Source: an uncultured Clostridia bacterium
GTDB lineage: Bacteria; Bacillota; Clostridia; Oscillospirales; Oscillospiraceae
Direction: 5' to 3'
NCBI GenBank assembly: GCA_945875335.1
Contig: CAMCKD010000007.1
Span: 1 to 41,754, forward strand
Length of the DNA: 41,754 bases
Shown: positions 1 through 7,540 of the stretch, piece after piece
How the letters are laid out: each line of letters opens with the position of its first letter
Position numbering within the stretch: position 1 is the stretch's first letter
Made by a program: the position numbers and the translations under genes
Notes under the pieces: generated by a model
The model's input: only the letters and a program-made list of their open reading frames with translations
Databases searched by the model: none
What the model was told of the DNA's origin: nothing

Positions 1-49
1 CTCCCCTACAGTGGCGTGTGCATTATTTTTGTGCGATAAACAACAATTT
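1..49. repeat. Right end of a MITE-like repeat cut by the window edge
   Basis: The bases AAACAACAATTT at 38-49 are the terminal motif of the repeat family seen at 29.3, 32.5, 35.3, 40.1 and 41.7 kb. The preceding GCGATA matches the same flank of the 40.2 kb copy. Only the end of the element lies in the window, so its size is unknown. Confidence 0.6.
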
Positions 50-104
50 ACCACTCTGCTGAGTCAAACCGATAAGCACATTATGAATTACGCATGTTGC
101 TTTC

Positions 105-133
105 TTGTTTGTTCCGTTGGTTTGTGATATGAT
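105..133 (+). promoter_or_regulatory. Putative promoter for the 188-643 gene
   Basis: TTGTTT at 105-110 and TATGAT at 128-133 are separated by 17 bases, which fits a housekeeping sigma promoter. It lies 55 bases before the first start codon and would serve the two-gene unit 188-1746. Confidence 0.4.
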
Positions 134-187
134 ATGCGCAGAAGAAAGCGGCTTTCATGGTGAATCAGGAATGGAGAACTGTTTATT

Positions 188-643
188 ATGAAAACACGAA
201 TTATATGCACTGTGATATTGGCATTGATGTTCTTATTGGCTCCCCCCCTTTTATGTCTCGTCACGGGGCGTATAGAGATAATCCCCACGCTGCTGGAAGA
301 TTTCTATTTTACATCTTCTGGGGTCTACATATACTCCACCGCTGCTGTTGTCGTTATTGGCATATTTATTGCTGATATCCAAAGCGAAAAAGATCGGAAA
401 AAATATCCGGTATCGGCGGTGATTGTGGAGCACAGCACGGAGACCTATCGGCACTATAGTCTCCTTGGGGGCAAATGCAGAAGCAGCACAACCTGCCACA
501 CCACCTTAAAAATCACATATTCAAACGGATCGACCAGCAAAGAGCGGGTCGAAGACTACTCAAATGCCTATCTGAGATATATGAGCATTCTGCGTCCGCA
601 GACAGAGCCCATTACCTACAAGCATAAAGAGGAAATCTATTGA
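188..643 (+). CDS. Small two-helix membrane protein, unknown function
   Basis: The protein has 151 residues. Residues about 5-22 and 43-63 are hydrophobic and probably span the membrane. The remaining C-terminal part is polar, with a Cys pair around residues 97-103 and a short beta-rich stretch. This two-helix-plus-small-beta-domain layout recalls DUF3592-like proteins, but I cannot assign it firmly. A GGAGA sequence lies 11 bases before the ATG. The stop codon is 11 bases before the ATG of the next gene (655), so the two are probably co-transcribed. No catalytic motif is visible. Confidence 0.7.
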   Translation: MKTRIICTVILALMFLLAPPLLCLVTGRIEIIPTLLEDFYFTSSGVYIYSTAAVVVIGIFIADIQSEKDRKKYPVSAVIVEHSTETYRHYSLLGGKCRSSTTCHTTLKITYSNGSTSKERVEDYSNAYLRYMSILRPQTEPITYKHKEEIY

Positions 644-654
644 TTGGAGAGCAT

Positions 655-1746
655 ATGAAGAATAATTCTGCCTTAAAAATCCTGTTGACCATTGCGCTTC
701 TGCTGGCGGCGGTGACCGGCGTGATCGTTTGGGCGGCATTCGGACGGCCGGGCACGGCTGTTGAGAAAGAAACCGCCGTCATGACAGCCCCACAGGAAGA
801 AACCACCTTCACCGAAGAAACGACGGAAGAACCCTCCGCCGAAACCGGGACGATTCCAACCGAGGAGGTTCAGACCGTCCCTGTGGAGGAGACCGGGGGA
901 TCCCAGAGCGCCATCCACACCCTGACCCAGGCGGATTTTCCCCAGGATAAGCTGACAGAGCTGACAGCCCCGGAGCTGAAAAAGGCCGCCGGGACTTCCA
1001 GTCTCCCTGCTTATGAATGGAAGAATTGGGGCTCCAATTACGCAGGCGACATTGGCGAATGCTGCTCTGCCTATGCCAATCTGGATTTGGACAAGGACGG
1101 AATCCGGGATTCCATTGTGCAGCTTCCCGGTGAGCCGGGCTTCTACAGCTTTGAAGTGCATTTTGGAAATGGGACTGTTCTTCCCCTTGGGATAACACCC
1201 AGTCACGAATGGGGTTGCTGCCATTTTGAATTCCTTTTCAGCGATATAAACGGCACCGGAAAGGATGATATCCTCGCCGTTCAGGTACACCAGTACAATG
1301 GAGCCGGTGGACAGGAACTGAGCATTGCCTTGTTTATTGATGCAAACGGCAGCTACTACCGGCAAGACATCCAGGACATCGACCTGACCATGGAAGATGT
1401 GGGCAATCTGTATGTCAGAATATCCTGCCCCGCTGCGGGCTACCATGAAGTGATCCCCTTTGACGAAAGCAGCTACGTTCTGAGCAGCGGCGAAACGCCC
1501 TCAGGTGTGGGGTTCCAGCGTTATTTCGGCTTTGATGCCGAAAACGGAAAAACCAGTCATTTCAGGCTTCAGGATGTGAAGCTGGACGGGAACAAGGTGG
1601 TTATTCTTTATAGCTTCGCCCAGTCAGCGCAGATGTATCTTTCCGAAAATCCCACCGCCGCCGTCTGGCGCCTGGAGCCCAGCGGATATTTCGTGATCGA
1701 CCGCATGGGTACCGACGTCATCCGGGATTACTGGCTGACGGAATAA
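655..1746 (+). CDS. Membrane-anchored extracytoplasmic protein with Thr/Glu linker and VCBS-like acidic repeats
   Basis: The protein has 363 residues from the ATG at 655. I chose this start over TTG at 640 because GGAG at 646-649 sits five bases before it. An N-terminal hydrophobic segment (about residues 9-30) is followed by a Thr/Glu/Pro-rich linker to about residue 85, then a globular domain. Two acidic loops, DLDKDG and DINGTGKDD, resemble the calcium-binding loops of VCBS/FG-GAP repeats. The likely topology is a signal anchor with the domain outside the cell. Function is unknown. The linker style matches the 12218-13093 protein in the island. A strong terminator follows the stop. Confidence 0.75.
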   Translation: MKNNSALKILLTIALLLAAVTGVIVWAAFGRPGTAVEKETAVMTAPQEETTFTEETTEEPSAETGTIPTEEVQTVPVEETGGSQSAIHTLTQADFPQDKLTELTAPELKKAAGTSSLPAYEWKNWGSNYAGDIGECCSAYANLDLDKDGIRDSIVQLPGEPGFYSFEVHFGNGTVLPLGITPSHEWGCCHFEFLFSDINGTGKDDILAVQVHQYNGAGGQELSIALFIDANGSYYRQDIQDIDLTMEDVGNLYVRISCPAAGYHEVIPFDESSYVLSSGETPSGVGFQRYFGFDAENGKTSHFRLQDVKLDGNKVVILYSFAQSAQMYLSENPTAAVWRLEPSGYFVIDRMGTDVIRDYWLTE

Positions 1747-1760
1747 GAACACACATCAAA

Positions 1761-1795
1761 AGAGCTGGCACCGGTTTTGAATCGATGCCAGCTCT
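1761..1795 (+). terminator. Intrinsic terminator-like hairpin after 655-1746
   Basis: AGAGCTGGCA at 1761-1770 pairs with TGCCAGCTCT at 1786-1795 around a 15-base loop, followed by a weak T-rich tract. It begins 14 bases after the stop codon. Confidence 0.7.
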
Positions 1796-1819
1796 TATCA
1801 TTTATCCTCACCATGAGGT

Positions 1820-1852
1820 CATGGACTTGCGCATCTCATGCGTAAGTCCATG
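1820..1852. other. 15-bp hairpin with 3-base loop
   Basis: Two 15-base arms (1820-1834 and 1838-1852) pair with one G-T wobble and a CTC loop. It lies in the intergenic stretch between converging genes (655-1746 on plus, 1951-2145 on minus). There is no T-run of note, so it may be an operator, a transcript-end structure or a repeat remnant. Confidence 0.5.
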
Positions 1853-1950
1853 CCTGACAATGGTTCTTCTCTTGATGGCATGATAATGATAGCATGCACA
1901 TACCTCTCAGAACACCTTGTCAAACAAGTGACAGAATACGCATTCCCCCA

Positions 1951-2145
1951 TCAGCGATACTCCGCAGTAATTTCCGCAAAGGTTCTTTTCCCGGCAATAT
2001 AGTCAGCATAGACCACCTCCGGGGTTTTGCCACGGAATATCTTACACATACCGCAGTTATCACAGTCGGACTTGCAGCGAAAAGTCGTTTGAATGTAGTT
2101 TTCCCGTTCCTTCTGGTTTGAGCTCCCAATTTCTGGTGGCAGCAT
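1951..2145 (-). CDS. Small Cys4-motif protein, copy 1
   Basis: The protein has 64 residues and begins MLPPEIGSS. The ATG at 2145 is preceded by a strong GGGGGA ribosome binding site, so I reject the longer upstream frames. The centre carries CKSDCDNCGMC, i.e. C-x3-C-x2-C-x2-C. This spacing suits a zinc or Fe-S site, and everything else is polar and charged. A second copy at 6234-6428 differs at only 4 of 64 residues. The DNA similarity covers little more than the gene, about 1945-2170 against 6228-6453. I do not recognise a named family. A regulatory or metal-binding role is possible but unproven. Confidence 0.75.
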   Translation of the reverse strand: MLPPEIGSSNQKERENYIQTTFRCKSDCDNCGMCKIFRGKTPEVVYADYIAGKRTFAEITAEYR

Positions 2146-2267
2146 CTGTTTTCCCCCTTCACGCATGGTCTCCAGTCTCCCGGCACCATTTCACAATCAT
2201 CGCAGTGATACTGTTACGATGCCGCAAGGCTTTCCCTCTCTATAAACTGTACCCTATCGAGAAGAAC

Positions 2268-3083
2268 TTATTCATCTGTTGCAGTCGCCGCCTTGCAAGC
2301 ATTTCTGTATGCTTCGTATGCCCAGTCGAAGAAAGCTTCATCGAAAGGCAGAGCTGCCATCGCTTCATGGTGAGTATTCTCAAAGCATTTTATCATATTA
2401 TCGTGGTGAACGCCATCAAGCCGCTTTGCAACCGCCTCCATGCTCTGCTTTACATCATAGCCGTCATATTCCGCATACATGGAATAAATGGGAACACTGG
2501 AGCGAAGCAGGTCGTCAATATCCAGATAGCAAGTGCCGGATACAGGACACAAGCCAGCAAAAATGCCGGTTTTGTCCGCTGCATCATACTGTCCCATGGC
2601 ATATACTCCAACGCCGCCCATGGAGCTGCCGCATAAGATGATATTCCTGCTGCCGGTGTGGGTCTTTTCGGCCACAGCATCAATCAGCTCCACGATTGCG
2701 TCATAGGTATACCGTTCAAACCAGTTCCCATAGGACTGGGGCTGGATGATGATGAACCGCTCCTCGTTCAAGTTGTCAGCTGCAACAGCCACCCCTTTGT
2801 GATTCTGAACCCAGGTGCCGGTCATGCCATTGGCCCCATGCAGCCAGACGATCATGGGCATATTCTCGGTCATATTCTCAGGAATCCGAAGGGTGTAGTA
2901 AATTTTCCGATTGGCAGAAGAGGTAAAGGTATCCTCATACATCCCTGCCTCCATAATAGGCTTCTGGGCCTTTTCTGCAAGAGTTTCAATTTTGGTGGGA
3001 GGAATGAAGCTTTCCTTGGCGGCTCCGCTTATGGTGGACAAAAGGCAAAGGAAAACCGCCAATATTGAAATAATCTGATTCAT
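2268..3083 (-). CDS. Secreted alpha/beta hydrolase (esterase / PHB-depolymerase-like)
   Basis: The protein has 271 residues from the ATG at 3083, which has AGGAG eight to nine bases upstream. Residues 1-20 form a hydrophobic signal peptide. The body shows alpha/beta hydrolase hallmarks: the oxyanion-type strand MIVWLHGANG, the nucleophile elbow GSSMGG, a late acidic segment (YAEYDGYD) and a C-terminal His in the ENTHHEA stretch, giving a plausible Ser-Asp-His triad. Such proteins are related to feruloyl or acetyl esterases and to the LpqC/PHB-depolymerase group. The substrate cannot be told from sequence. It lies just upstream of the copy-1 Cys4 gene on the same strand and just outside the left direct repeat. 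Confidence 0.8.
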   Translation of the reverse strand: MNQIISILAVFLCLLSTISGAAKESFIPPTKIETLAEKAQKPIMEAGMYEDTFTSSANRKIYYTLRIPENMTENMPMIVWLHGANGMTGTWVQNHKGVAVAADNLNEERFIIIQPQSYGNWFERYTYDAIVELIDAVAEKTHTGSRNIILCGSSMGGVGVYAMGQYDAADKTGIFAGLCPVSGTCYLDIDDLLRSSVPIYSMYAEYDGYDVKQSMEAVAKRLDGVHHDNMIKCFENTHHEAMAALPFDEAFFDWAYEAYRNACKAATATDE

Positions 3084-3127
3084 CTTGCTTTTCTCCTGCC
3101 AAGTTAAATGTCCAAAAAGCGGGAACA

Positions 3128-3226
3128 AAGCCTTCTATTTTCGGGGGTTTCCCCGGTTTTCTCTTAGGGGGGGCAGGATGCGGGAATTTGCCCGGTCGAG
3201 GATGTGGGAGATTGCCTTGTTACAAC
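3128..3226 (-). repeat. Extra copy of the repeat tail module
   Basis: This stretch repeats the last ~98 bases of the 0.7 kb direct repeat (compare 3842-3940 and 17269-17362): AAAGCCTTCTATTTT, a CGGTTTTCTCTTAGGGGGG block, and GGATGTGGGAGATTGCC ending in GTTACAAC. It stands alone directly before the full left repeat, as if a previous unit had been cut short. Confidence 0.75.
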
Positions 3227-3597
3227 GCCTGTCCCAGGGCAAACCCAAATATCCTCATTTTTCTCAAAAAGGGCAAATTCACATATCCTCCATTGCCTTT
3301 CCCATTTTCCCCCATTAAGTTCCATTTTCTTCCCATTCAGTTCCTGACCCTTTTCTTTCCCATTCTTTCCCATTCTTTCCCATTCCTTTCTCATGCGTTT
3401 CTCGTCTTTCAGGAACTTTTTAACGAGATATGATGAGAAATCCCACGTCTTCCCCATTCTTTCCATGGAGTATCACAGGATATTTCTTTTAATAGTATAA
3501 GTATTACTTTTGATATACGAAGAAATACTTCTGAAATAATATGAAATGAACGATATTTACTGAAATGTGCTGATAGAAAGTAGGAATTCATAGGATA

Positions 3598-3764
3598 TTC
3601 CTGTCATTTCTCGAAGAGGGAAAACAGGAAATTCAAAGGGTTTCTCGTCATTTCCCGAAGGGAGAAATCGAGAGATTCATAGGATTTTCTCGTCCTTTCT
3701 CGAAGAGGAGAATACGAGGAATCCAAACTTTTCCCATTCATTCACGAAGTGGGATAAATGGGGA
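3598..3764 (-). ncRNA. Array of four CUUCG hairpins in copy A
   Basis: Four hairpins lie at about 3598-3630, 3641-3675, 3687-3719 and 3730-3764. Their plus-strand CGAAG tips sit at 3612, 3656, 3701 and 3745, an almost exact 44-45 base period. On the minus strand each tip reads CUUCG. The next two pairs outward change together: CU/AG, CC/GG, CU/AG, CA/UG. The outer stems also differ but still pair (for example TTCCTGT/ACAGGAA and TCTCG/CGAGA). This is what a selected structure looks like. Whether it acts as RNA or as DNA is not known. Confidence 0.55.
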
Positions 3765-3812
3765 ATATTTGGAGATTCAAGTGAATTTCTTGGCGTTTCT
3801 GCGGGCTTTCTT

Positions 3813-3852
3813 GGATAAAAAAAGAAGGCCCTGCAATACTGCAAAGCCTTCT
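3813..3852 (-). terminator. Intrinsic terminator inside copy A
   Basis: AGAAGGC and GCCTTCT (3823-3829 and 3846-3852) pair, with inner TGCA/TGCA pairing. On the minus strand a run of seven T follows. It would end transcripts coming from the 4063-4455 gene. Confidence 0.75.
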
Positions 3853-4062
3853 ATTTTCTTAGGTTTTTCCCGGTTTTCTCTTAGGGGGGGTGGATGCGTG
3901 ATTTTGCCCTAGAGAGGATGTGGGAGATTGCCTCGTTACATAGTTCGCTTTGCGCCACTATTATAACTCAAGCTGGAAGCTTTAGCAACCAAAAGATTGA
4001 ACCGATAGTAATTATTTCTACAGACGTTCCAGACTGGTCTCTACAAACCATAGCAAACTCGA

Positions 4063-4455
4063 TTATGTTTCGATATCTTTTTCCTCTTCATCTGGTATGA
4101 TTTGTTCGGAAGAATTATCACTTGAGTTCTCGCTAAAAGCAGTATAGATTTTTTCACCTATTTCTGTATGAGCCTTTCTCTCAGCAGTTTTCTTTTTGAC
4201 ATAACTTACTCCCTTGGGAATGAAATGACAAGCCCCCCACAATAAAAGTGCAACAACGCTCACCTCAAATCTGCCGACATTTTTGCCCTTAGCAAAACCA
4301 CTTTTTTCTCCCTCTTGCAGTGCATAATTGAATATGTTTTTCACCCCATTCAGCATGTTGCCATCACCAATGGCCTTCAAAGGCTTAGTCATCTTATCAG
4401 CTGCGACAGCTGTAGTATTCACCAGTTCCACAATTTGCTTACCTTTTTCACTCAT
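4063..4455 (-). CDS. Hypothetical single-helix membrane protein
   Basis: The protein has 130 residues from the ATG at 4455, preceded by AAGGAGG and seven bases. Residues about 69-85 are a hydrophobic helix with a Trp. The N-terminal part is amphipathic and alanine/lysine-rich. The C-terminal tail is acidic and serine-rich (SENSSDNSSEQ, then DEEEKD). No family is recognised. It is the first island gene inside copy A. The following sequence runs into the repeat tail and its terminator. Confidence 0.65.
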   Translation of the reverse strand: MSEKGKQIVELVNTTAVAADKMTKPLKAIGDGNMLNGVKNIFNYALQEGEKSGFAKGKNVGRFEVSVVALLLWGACHFIPKGVSYVKKKTAERKAHTEIGEKIYTAFSENSSDNSSEQIIPDEEEKDIET

Positions 4456-4690
4456 TTTGTATCCTCCTTCTCTGCACAGAAAACTAAACTTAAGTCTTTT
4501 CACATACTGATACTTGCTACAATATATTTGATAGATACTTGCATAAGTCGTCATTATTTCGTGTTCTTAAAAAAGGCGCCCCTTCACTATTTTGAAGGGG
4601 CTGACCTTTACACACATCAAAAGATTTGGATAAACAAATCAAAATAATTAAGAGTAAAAATTATACTTTATTCAGTTGTCTTGGATGGGA

Positions 4691-4909
4691 TTAGATATAC
4701 TGACGCAACCATTCGGGCATATTGGAATCATTTACATTCCACTGCTCAACAAGTTCTTCGCTTTCCTCCCAGTTGTTCTCATCCCCGTCAAAGAACTTGC
4801 GCCGATTACACTTATATTTGTAAACGACATCTCCTTCCAGACGATACTCATGCCAATAGTAGTTCTGCTTGCCGTGGCCTTTCCACTCGCTAGTAGTGTA
4901 GATGGTCAT
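4691..4909 (-). CDS. Small acidic/aromatic hypothetical protein
   Basis: The protein has 72 residues. The ATG at 4909 is preceded by AGGAGG with a normal gap. It is rich in Trp, Tyr, Asp and Glu (for example WHEYRLEGD and NNWEESEEL) and has no membrane segment or Cys cluster. No family is recognised. It lies alone between two minus-strand membrane protein genes in the island. Confidence 0.6.
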   Translation of the reverse strand: MTIYTTSEWKGHGKQNYYWHEYRLEGDVVYKYKCNRRKFFDGDENNWEESEELVEQWNVNDSNMPEWLRQYI

Positions 4910-5059
4910 TAGCGTTGCCCTCCTATTCGGTAATTAGAGGACAGACTATTTAATTATGAGGCCCATCCTCACCTGTTATTATACTCTTTCTGCGGAAAAA
5001 GTAAAGCCAATAATTGCAAAAAATGTATGATTTTCCCATTATGTCCCGAAAGAAAATTC

Positions 5060-5178
5060 AAGCATAGAATGAAGGCAAAAAGGCCCTGCATTTTTAAGCA
5101 AAGTCTTCATTTATTGTGCGGTCTTGCCCGTTTTCTCGTAGGGGGAAAGGTGAGAGATTTAGCCCTGTTACTTAGTAG
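5060..5178 (-). repeat. Diverged fourth copy of the repeat tail and terminator
   Basis: AAGGCCCTGCA, AAAGTCTTCATTT, CCCGTTTTCTCGTAGGGGG and a final CCCTGTTACTTAG follow the order seen in the 0.7 kb repeat tail but with many changes. The hairpin is degraded. It sits directly after the stop of the 5181-5990 gene, the same position relative to a minus-strand gene as the copy behind guaA. Confidence 0.5.
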
Positions 5179-5180
5179 GG

Positions 5181-5990
5181 TTATCGGCACATATTATATT
5201 GTTTCACACCTCTATAGCATACAGCAACCAAGAATTGCTTGACAGCAATCACCGCAACTGCTGTAATAGCTATCCACGAATCGCCTGGTCGCTCTGCAAC
5301 CGCCACCAAATCAATCAGTGCCAAAGTCATCAAAAGGCCAGCAAAAATGCTTAATCCTGATAGATGCGTTTTACTCATCAAAGATTTACCGTTCTCGATA
5401 TTCTGACGAATAGTGGTCATTGTTTTTGCGATATCCCTATGGTAGCAGTAAGCGAGAAAGATGATAAGAATACCAAACCCAAGTATTATTAGCATTGTAA
5501 TTGCCAGTGTTGTATCAATTAAATCCATCATAGTAATTAACATGACAATTGCACCGATGCCGTCAATAATAAGGAGTAGACAGGCAATGGCAGTGATATT
5601 ATGAGTAGCTTTAATCAATCCTGCTCCTCGGTTCATGAAGCGAAGAAATGTTGCCCCTATGGCATCGAGAATAGAAAGAACCGGAATGATTAGAATGAAA
5701 ACAAAAAGATACAAAGAACTAATTACGGTATAGATATCTTGCGCTTTAACGTTTTGCAAACTGATATTCAGTTCATTGGCAATCCCTGCGCTGTTGAGAA
5801 TGGCCTGAAAAAATTCAACCAGCAAATCTCCAATCTCACCAACATTTACCCCTATTTCCCGAAATACAGGAACGATAGGCTTCGCAATGATATAAATACC
5901 ATACGCCGCAAATACACCATATACAAGTTTAATAACCCATAGTAACGTGGCAGATACTGATTTCGTATAAGTTATTTCCTTATTCATCAT
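5181..5990 (-). CDS. Multi-span integral membrane protein, unknown function
   Basis: The protein has 269 residues with about six hydrophobic segments (near residues 14-40, 88-110, 125-150, 155-185, 210-230 and 235-255). Polar links between them include a charged loop RQNIENGKSLMSKTH. AGGAGGGAAC lies directly before two consecutive ATGs (5990 and 5987), and either could start translation. No transporter signature or catalytic motif is recognised. It is an island gene with AT-rich codons. A diverged repeat-tail terminator follows it. Confidence 0.7.
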   Translation of the reverse strand: MMNKEITYTKSVSATLLWVIKLVYGVFAAYGIYIIAKPIVPVFREIGVNVGEIGDLLVEFFQAILNSAGIANELNISLQNVKAQDIYTVISSLYLFVFILIIPVLSILDAIGATFLRFMNRGAGLIKATHNITAIACLLLIIDGIGAIVMLITMMDLIDTTLAITMLIILGFGILIIFLAYCYHRDIAKTMTTIRQNIENGKSLMSKTHLSGLSIFAGLLMTLALIDLVAVAERPGDSWIAITAVAVIAVKQFLVAVCYRGVKQYNMCR

Positions 5991-6233
5991 GTTCCCTCCT
6001 ATTCAAATCATGGCAACAATACACTACTACACTCATAGTTTTGACTAGACACATACTTTTTTGGAACGCTCCCAGTGCTTGCTACAAACAAAAAGCGCCG
6101 TCTGCCTTCTTACTGTGGATTCCGTCACCTTGCATCCAAAAAAACACAACATCATTATATTTAATGACATATTTTGTGTCAACATGATTTACTCAAAGAA
6201 ACCGCAGAAATCTAAAAGAATACATATTTCCCA

Positions 6234-6428
6234 TCATCGATACTCCGCAGTGATTTCCCCGAAGGTTCTTTTCCCGGCAATATAGTCAGCATAGACCACC
6301 TCTGGAGTTTTGCCATGGAATACCTTACACATACCGCAGTTATCACAGTCGGACTTGCAGCGAAAGGTCGTTTGAATATAGTTTTCCCGTTCCTTCTGGG
6401 TTGAGCTTCCAATTTCCGGCGGCAGCAT
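6234..6428 (-). CDS. Small Cys4-motif protein, copy 2
   Basis: The protein has 64 residues starting at the ATG at 6428 behind a GGGGGGAA ribosome binding site. It is identical to the 1951-2145 product except at four positions (N/T, I/V, R/H, A/G). CKSDCDNCGMC is fully kept. It starts 31 bases after the stop of the UDG-like gene and is probably co-transcribed with it, whereas copy 1 follows an esterase gene. The similarity of the two copies stops just outside the gene, so the gene with its own ribosome binding site seems to be the duplicated unit. Function is unknown. Confidence 0.75.
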   Translation of the reverse strand: MLPPEIGSSTQKERENYIQTTFRCKSDCDNCGMCKVFHGKTPEVVYADYIAGKRTFGEITAEYR

Positions 6429-6459
6429 CTGATTCCCCCCTTCACATATGGTTTCCTCT

Positions 6460-7059
6460 CTACCCGCTGTATTTTGATAGTTCCCGCAAAACCTCTTCCC
6501 GGTAATCCTCTTTCCCAATGGTATAAGAATAATGCTTTATCTGGGCGATTCTGTATCGATTGCCCAGGTGCTTGCATAGCAGCTCATAGCTTTTCCCGCC
6601 CAGGGCAACCAGCACAGGGTCTTTCTTCAAATAGCTGATTTCCCGTTCAAAAGCCTCGATATTCTCTTCTACAAACCAGGGATTCTTTCTGATATACGCT
6701 CCAACCTTGTTGGAATCAACTTCCGAGTAAAATTTCAGCAAATCCGTTATGTAGGAACCCCAGTAGGGTGTCCCCATCAGCGCATATCGCAGTTTATAAT
6801 CATTTTGCCTGGAGTAACCGCTATGGAAATTCGCCCAGTCGATTGTGCCGCCAGCGCTGATGTCACCATGGGTGCTTGACCAGTTCAGCCCAACAAAAAT
6901 GAATCCCGTATCCAGCATCGATAATAGCTGGGGGTCATTGACCCAGGACATATCATTTGTATTGGATTTCGGCGTTTCGCCCGGAGCGGCCCAAACAGTC
7001 CAACTGCCGCATTGCCCATATTTCTCTTTCAGTGCTTGATAGTTTTCCTGCGAAATCAT
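6460..7059 (-). CDS. Uracil-DNA-glycosylase-superfamily-like protein
   Basis: The protein has 199 residues from the ATG at 7059. A GTG at 7068 is also in frame, but the AGGGG upstream fits the ATG better. Features reminiscent of the UDG fold are an early hydrophobic strand with FVGLNWS (where the water-activating motif would lie), GSYITDLLK (like the family ITN-x-K strand), DPVLVALGGKSYELL (the usual late strand-helix) and a terminal IKHYSY (like the HPS loop). The motifs are divergent, so activity on uracil cannot be claimed. It is followed closely by the Cys4 protein gene. The alternative is another alpha/beta nucleotide-binding protein. Confidence 0.55.
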   Translation of the reverse strand: MISQENYQALKEKYGQCGSWTVWAAPGETPKSNTNDMSWVNDPQLLSMLDTGFIFVGLNWSSTHGDISAGGTIDWANFHSGYSRQNDYKLRYALMGTPYWGSYITDLLKFYSEVDSNKVGAYIRKNPWFVEENIEAFEREISYLKKDPVLVALGGKSYELLCKHLGNRYRIAQIKHYSYTIGKEDYREEVLRELSKYSG

Positions 7060-7084
7060 AATCAACACCCCTGTAAACAGTGTT

Positions 7085-7345
7085 TTAATCCGTAAACGTA
7101 TACTCTTCCACCGGAAGGGACTCGCCGGTCTCTGCCAGAACCGCTGTGACCTTCGCTTCGGGCATCTTGGATAAGGTGTACTCCTTCACGATGATAGCCT
7201 TGTGCTTTCCTTGATTCTTATGGAACAGATAGTCAACGTAATGCCGGGCAATTCTTTCATCAGCGAACTCGGCAATGAATTTATGTTTGCTGGCATCTCT
7301 GAACTGCCCTGCGTCAGAAAGGAAAACCTGAATGCGTCTTTCCAT
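7085..7345 (-). CDS. Small hypothetical protein, 86 residues
   Basis: I start it at the ATG at 7345 because TTGGAGGACAGT precedes it, whereas the in-frame ATGs further upstream have no ribosome binding site. A promoter (TTGAAC-17-TATAAT) lies at 7371-7399. The sequence is mixed alpha/beta with no Cys, no membrane segment and many Lys/His/Glu. No family is recognised. It heads the minus-strand unit 7345-6234 (with the UDG-like and Cys4 genes) and diverges from the resolvase gene. Confidence 0.65.
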   Translation of the reverse strand: MERRIQVFLSDAGQFRDASKHKFIAEFADERIARHYVDYLFHKNQGKHKAIIVKEYTLSKMPEAKVTAVLAETGESLPVEEYTFTD

Positions 7346-7370
7346 ACTGTCCTCCAAATCGGTTTTCACC

Positions 7371-7399
7371 ATTATAGCATGGTATTTCTCTGTGTTCAA
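7371..7399 (-). promoter_or_regulatory. Promoter for the 7345-6234 unit
   Basis: On the minus strand TTGAAC (7399-7394) and TATAAT (7376-7371) are 17 bases apart. The ATG at 7345 is 26 bases downstream. Confidence 0.65.
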
Positions 7400-7466
7400 T
7401 CGTTCAGGCATCGTATTCGCAATTCTTTTCATCCACCAGTGCCAATATTATGATACAGGAAAACCT

Positions 7467-7486
7467 GTCCAATATAACGGACAGCT
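7467..7486. promoter_or_regulatory. Small palindrome in the divergent intergenic region
   Basis: CTGTCC and GGACAG pair around eight bases, in the 304-base gap between the minus-strand unit and the resolvase. It may be an operator. The rest of the gap holds two promoters and an inverted repeat, listed separately. Confidence 0.35.
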
Positions 7487-7540
7487 GTAAAAATTGAATC
7501 GATAGAATTGACCACAGGAAAGAATCATTACTCATCTTCA

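Larger units (their letters stand above)
3235..3940 (-). repeat. Left 0.7 kb direct repeat (copy A)
   Basis: About 706 bases, matching 16668-17362 in the same orientation with only scattered differences. The largest difference is one extra CATTCTTTCC unit in copy A. Plus-strand order: two short AGGGCAAA...ATATCCTC repeats, a T-rich CATTCTTTCC tandem stretch, one long hairpin (3387-3440), an AT-rich part, four hairpins with CGAAG tips (3598-3764), a terminator hairpin (3823-3852) and a GC-rich tail. No protein frame is conserved between the copies beyond chance. I read it as minus strand because the terminator T-run points that way. Confidence 0.9.

Noticed and set aside
3188-3433. Frames within the 0.7 kb repeats on either strand
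   Set aside because: Pro/Phe/His or Lys/Glu low-complexity frames change length between copies A and B because of small insertions and are not conserved as protein.
3598-3764. CRISPR array
   Set aside because: Period is regular, but every unit is a hairpin with related, not unique, middle parts. There are only four units and no cas genes, so these are not repeats and spacers.
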